Source: Sphingomonas taxi (GTDB taxonomy: Bacteria; Pseudomonadota; Alphaproteobacteria; Sphingomonadales; Sphingomonadaceae). Taken from it: a stretch of DNA of 64,000 bases. The DNA is taken from NCBI GenBank assembly GCA_003240625.1, contig QFMX01000002.1, positions 62,001-126,000 on the forward strand, given 5' to 3'. Shown in pieces: positions 61,648 through 64,000 of the stretch. The position numbers and the translations under genes are program-made. The stretch's first letter is position 1. Every line of letters begins with the position of its first letter. The notes beneath the pieces were generated by a model. The model did no database searches. It was not told where the DNA came from and saw only the letters and a list, made by a program, of their open reading frames with translations.

Positions 61648-62972
61648 CGCTGCGGCATCCCCGTTTCCGGATCGTTCGCCGTTGCCATGTGTGGATCGGG
61701 CGAAAGATCGGACTGTTTCATCTTGCTCAGGACATGGCGCAGGTACACCAAACGAACGATGAACAGCGTGCTGGCGGTTGCCGCCGCCGACAGGCCCGCA
61801 CCGATCAGCCCGAAGAAATACATGAACCCCGTGCCGAACGCGATCGCGACGATCACGCCGGCGACGTTGTTGACCGCGTACATGCGGTCGCGCCCCATGC
61901 TGGTGATCGACACGTTGAGCAGGTCCGAGCCCGAACGGATCGTCGCCGCCAGCAGCATGATCGCGAGCAGCACGCGGAACACCGGGAAGCGGCCCGGCGG
62001 CGCGAAGTAGAAGATCAACTCGGTCGCCAGGAAGATGCCGACGCTGAACACCGCGGCGAAGGTCAACGTCTTGATCATCTGGCGGCGCAGCTCGGCCTGC
62101 CACTCGGCGGGATCGCCACCGCGGAACGCGCGCACCATCCGCGGCAGCGCAAGCTGCACCACGGCGGTCGAGATCAATGTCTGAAGCGCGTTGGTGATCG
62201 AGAAATAGAAGCTGTAGATACCCGTCGCGACCAGCCCGAGCAGCGCGTTCAGGATGAAGCGGTCGGCATAGCCCAGGCCGACGATGCCGAGGTCGCTAAA
62301 ATAGATGTACCAGGCACGGCGCGCGCGATTGACCAGCACGCTCAGCTTCTTCTCTTCGCGCAAGCCCGCCTTCATCGGCCAGCGTCGCAAATAGACGAAC
62401 AGCATGCCGATCGCGAGCAGGTGGCTGAGAATCCAGCCGATGAAGATCATGTCGAGCGTCTTCAGCGCCGGCACCGCAAAGCCGATTCCGACGACGATCG
62501 GGATCCACAGCGCCGAGCGGACGAACACCAGGACGTTGGCGAACAGCGCCAGCTCCAGCCCGATCATCGGCATGTAGATGTCGAGTGCGAGCGTCTCCAG
62601 CCACAGCAGGACCAGGATCAGGACCTGGGTCTGGGTGATCTCGCCGGTCTGCCAGATCAGCACGGGCACCGCGATCAGCGTGCCAGCCAGCAGCGAGGCG
62701 AAGGTGATGATCAGGCGATCGCGGATCAGCGGCGCGGCGGTCGCGGGGGTATGTCCCACCACTTCGCGCGACACGAAATAGTTCAGTCCCCAGCCGACCG
62801 TCGCGGGGACGATGCCGATTGCGCCGATCGCGAGGCCGTAGACACCCGCCGATGCGAGGCCGAGTTGGCTAACGATGTAAAAGGACAGGGCGAAGCGAAG
62901 AAAGAGCGTCGAGCCACGCAGAGCCATGTTTGGCGCGCCGCCGCGGATCAATCGTGTCAGTAAGACAGACAT
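61644..62972 (-). CDS. Wzx-type flippase (MOP superfamily)
   Basis: 442 residues with about 12 transmembrane helices, of the polysaccharide-biosynthesis (Wzx/RfbX) group. Lacks any catalytic motif; charged loops (RRWPMKAGLREEKK, RDRLI) alternate with helices. Such flippases move the undecaprenyl-linked repeat unit across the inner membrane. First gene of a four-gene chain with 4-nt overlaps at each junction. Confidence 0.9.
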   Translation of the reverse strand: MSVLLTRLIRGGAPNMALRGSTLFLRFALSFYIVSQLGLASAGVYGLAIGAIGIVPATVGWGLNYFVSREVVGHTPATAAPLIRDRLIITFASLLAGTLIAVPVLIWQTGEITQTQVLILVLLWLETLALDIYMPMIGLELALFANVLVFVRSALWIPIVVGIGFAVPALKTLDMIFIGWILSHLLAIGMLFVYLRRWPMKAGLREEKKLSVLVNRARRAWYIYFSDLGIVGLGYADRFILNALLGLVATGIYSFYFSITNALQTLISTAVVQLALPRMVRAFRGGDPAEWQAELRRQMIKTLTFAAVFSVGIFLATELIFYFAPPGRFPVFRVLLAIMLLAATIRSGSDLLNVSITSMGRDRMYAVNNVAGVIVAIAFGTGFMYFFGLIGAGLSAAATASTLFIVRLVYLRHVLSKMKQSDLSPDPHMATANDPETGMPQR

Positions 62973-63290
62973 GATGAGGGCGGCATCTCCGCTAGGACGT
63001 CAGCGCAAATCCCATCGCCGGCCGACTGCCGGGTCATACTGCACTACAGCATGGCACTAGGCGATTTCGGCCCCTGACGTCCACCCGCAGTGAGCGCAGC
63101 GCGCGCCCGAATCGGCCGCTACGTCGCCAAATCCGGGCGGCGTGTCGCAAGTCGGCGGGTTCATTTTGCGTTCGTGCTGCACCGCAATGTAACTTTCCAC
63201 AATTGACGTTAGAGAGCGTATTCCGCAGTGACGTTGTCCAGTGCGCGGTTCGCGAACCACGGTTTTCCTGCCTAAACGAAGGTGTTCCCG
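62973..63290. promoter_or_regulatory. 318-bp divergent gap with a 12-bp palindrome
   Basis: No gene is seen. GGTTCGCGAACC (63247-63258) is a perfect palindrome about 32 bp before the plus-strand acyltransferase start and might be an operator. AAGG about 10 nt upstream of the start could be its ribosome site. Confidence 0.45.
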
Positions 63291-64000
63291 ATGCGTCTCG
63301 GCCGGATAGACAGCCTCCAGATCCTGCGGTTTCTCGCTGCCTTCCTCGTGTTGTGCGGGCACAGCCAGCACGCGCTGGTCGAACATATCGGCGCGCGCGC
63401 GGGGACCTGGGGCTTCATTCCGTTCGACTGGGGACTCGGCGTCGACGTGTTCTTCGTCATTTCCGGCTTCGTGATGTATTACATGATGCACGACCGGTTC
63501 GGGAATGCCGGTGCCGCCGCGGACTTCCTGCGCCGCCGGCTGATCCGGATCGCGCCGCTCTACTGGCTGTTCACGACGCTTGCGCTGGTCGTGCTGATCG
63601 CGACCGGTGCGCCGCGACCGGGCGCGACGAACATCCTGTTCTCCTACCTGTTCCTGCCCGGTCCCGTTTGCGGCGACTATTGCTTTCCGGTGTTCACGCT
63701 GGGCTGGACGCTGAATTACGAGATGATGTTCTACGTCGTGTTCGCGCTCGCGCTGCCGTTCCGGCGGACCGCGGGGCTGGCGATCATCGTCGCCGCGATC
63801 CTCGGGCTGATGGCGGTCGCGCATCTTGCGCCGCTCGACTGGCGGATGCTGCGTTTCTGGGGCTATCCGCTGACCGGCGAGTTCCTGGCCGGGATCGGCC
63901 TCGCGCACCTGTTTCTCAAGGGCGTACGGATCCCCCGCATGGTCGCGCTCGCGATGCTGCCGCTTGCACTGGTGCTCGCGGTGATCGGCTATCAGACCGG
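63291..64000 (+). CDS. Membrane acyltransferase, type 3, cut by window edge
   Basis: The frame opens at ATG 63291 and is open to the window end (236 residues). RIDSLQILRFLAAFLVLCGHSQHAL and GVDVFFVISGFVMYYMM are the acyltransferase-3 signatures; RRRLIRIAPLYWLFT and LGWTLNYEMMFYVVFAL follow as expected for the ExoZ/OafA group. At least five helices are visible. Probably another acyl-decorating enzyme of the EPS. Confidence 0.9.
   Translation, partial: MRLGRIDSLQILRFLAAFLVLCGHSQHALVEHIGARAGTWGFIPFDWGLGVDVFFVISGFVMYYMMHDRFGNAGAAADFLRRRLIRIAPLYWLFTTLALVVLIATGAPRPGATNILFSYLFLPGPVCGDYCFPVFTLGWTLNYEMMFYVVFALALPFRRTAGLAIIVAAILGLMAVAHLAPLDWRMLRFWGYPLTGEFLAGIGLAHLFLKGVRIPRMVALAMLPLALVLAVIGYQT

Overview
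This window looks like chromosomal DNA of a high-GC alphaproteobacterium, most likely a Sphingomonas-type sphingomonad. That inference rests on gene content: an aa3 oxidase ctaC-ctaD pair, pyrE-pdxJ-acpS-lepB, ybgC-tolQRAB-pal, a DUF4167 RNA-binding-like protein, and a large exopolysaccharide (EPS) locus that resembles sphingan-type clusters in its export and assembly genes. I could run no database search, so family names come from motifs and remembered family features. No rRNA, tRNA, CRISPR array, prophage or transposase gene was recognised.

Layout. 1-4.3 kb (minus): a membrane protein cut by the window edge, a repeat-rich gap, then ctaD and ctaC. 4.5-8.5 kb (plus): pyrE, pdxJ, acpS, lepB and an AI-2E-type permease, mostly with 4-nt overlaps. 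8.7-14 kb: a small envelope-glycosylation island (two GT4 enzymes, an unknown membrane protein, a DUF2141 protein, a GT39-like membrane protein). 14-17.3 kb: ubiG, lysC, and a nitronate monooxygenase-type enzyme. 17.7-23.6 kb: a lipoprotein and the complete Tol-Pal operon. 23.8-26.7 kb (minus): acyltransferase, isoaspartyl peptidase and S1/P1 nuclease, translationally coupled. 26.9-34.3 kb: DUF1993, ispG, a VapBC-like toxin-antitoxin pair coupled to an EamA permease and a GNAT acetyltransferase, ppa, an M61 peptidase, DUF1345. 34.3-41.9 kb: hisS, prfA, prmC, DUF4167, TauE/SafE, rlmN.

41.9-64 kb is the EPS locus. A minus-strand operon runs outer-membrane barrel, OPX export protein, a possible 33-aa ORF, AAA+ ATPase, Wzz-like co-polymerase, a BY-kinase-like protein without a P-loop, and a GT4. 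Around it are four more GT4 enzymes, a polyprenyl-phosphate sugar-1-phosphate transferase (chain initiation), a Wzx-like flippase, two paralogous hexapeptide acetyltransferases, two or three membrane acyltransferases, two paralogous clan GH-A-like glycosidases and a membrane-anchored PilZ protein. The logic is initiation, extension by GTs, decoration by acyl and acetyl groups, flipping, polymerisation under PCP control and export through OPX/barrel, with possible c-di-GMP input. No convincing Wzy polymerase is in the window.

The most unusual theme is the density of large intergenic palindromes (at least six sequence families). Several sit inside or at the very 5' edge of core genes: one encodes part of the predicted N-terminus of TolB, two provide the Shine-Dalgarno sequence of tolR and prfA, one appears to have displaced the normal start of prmC, and one abuts the start codon of a GT39-like gene.
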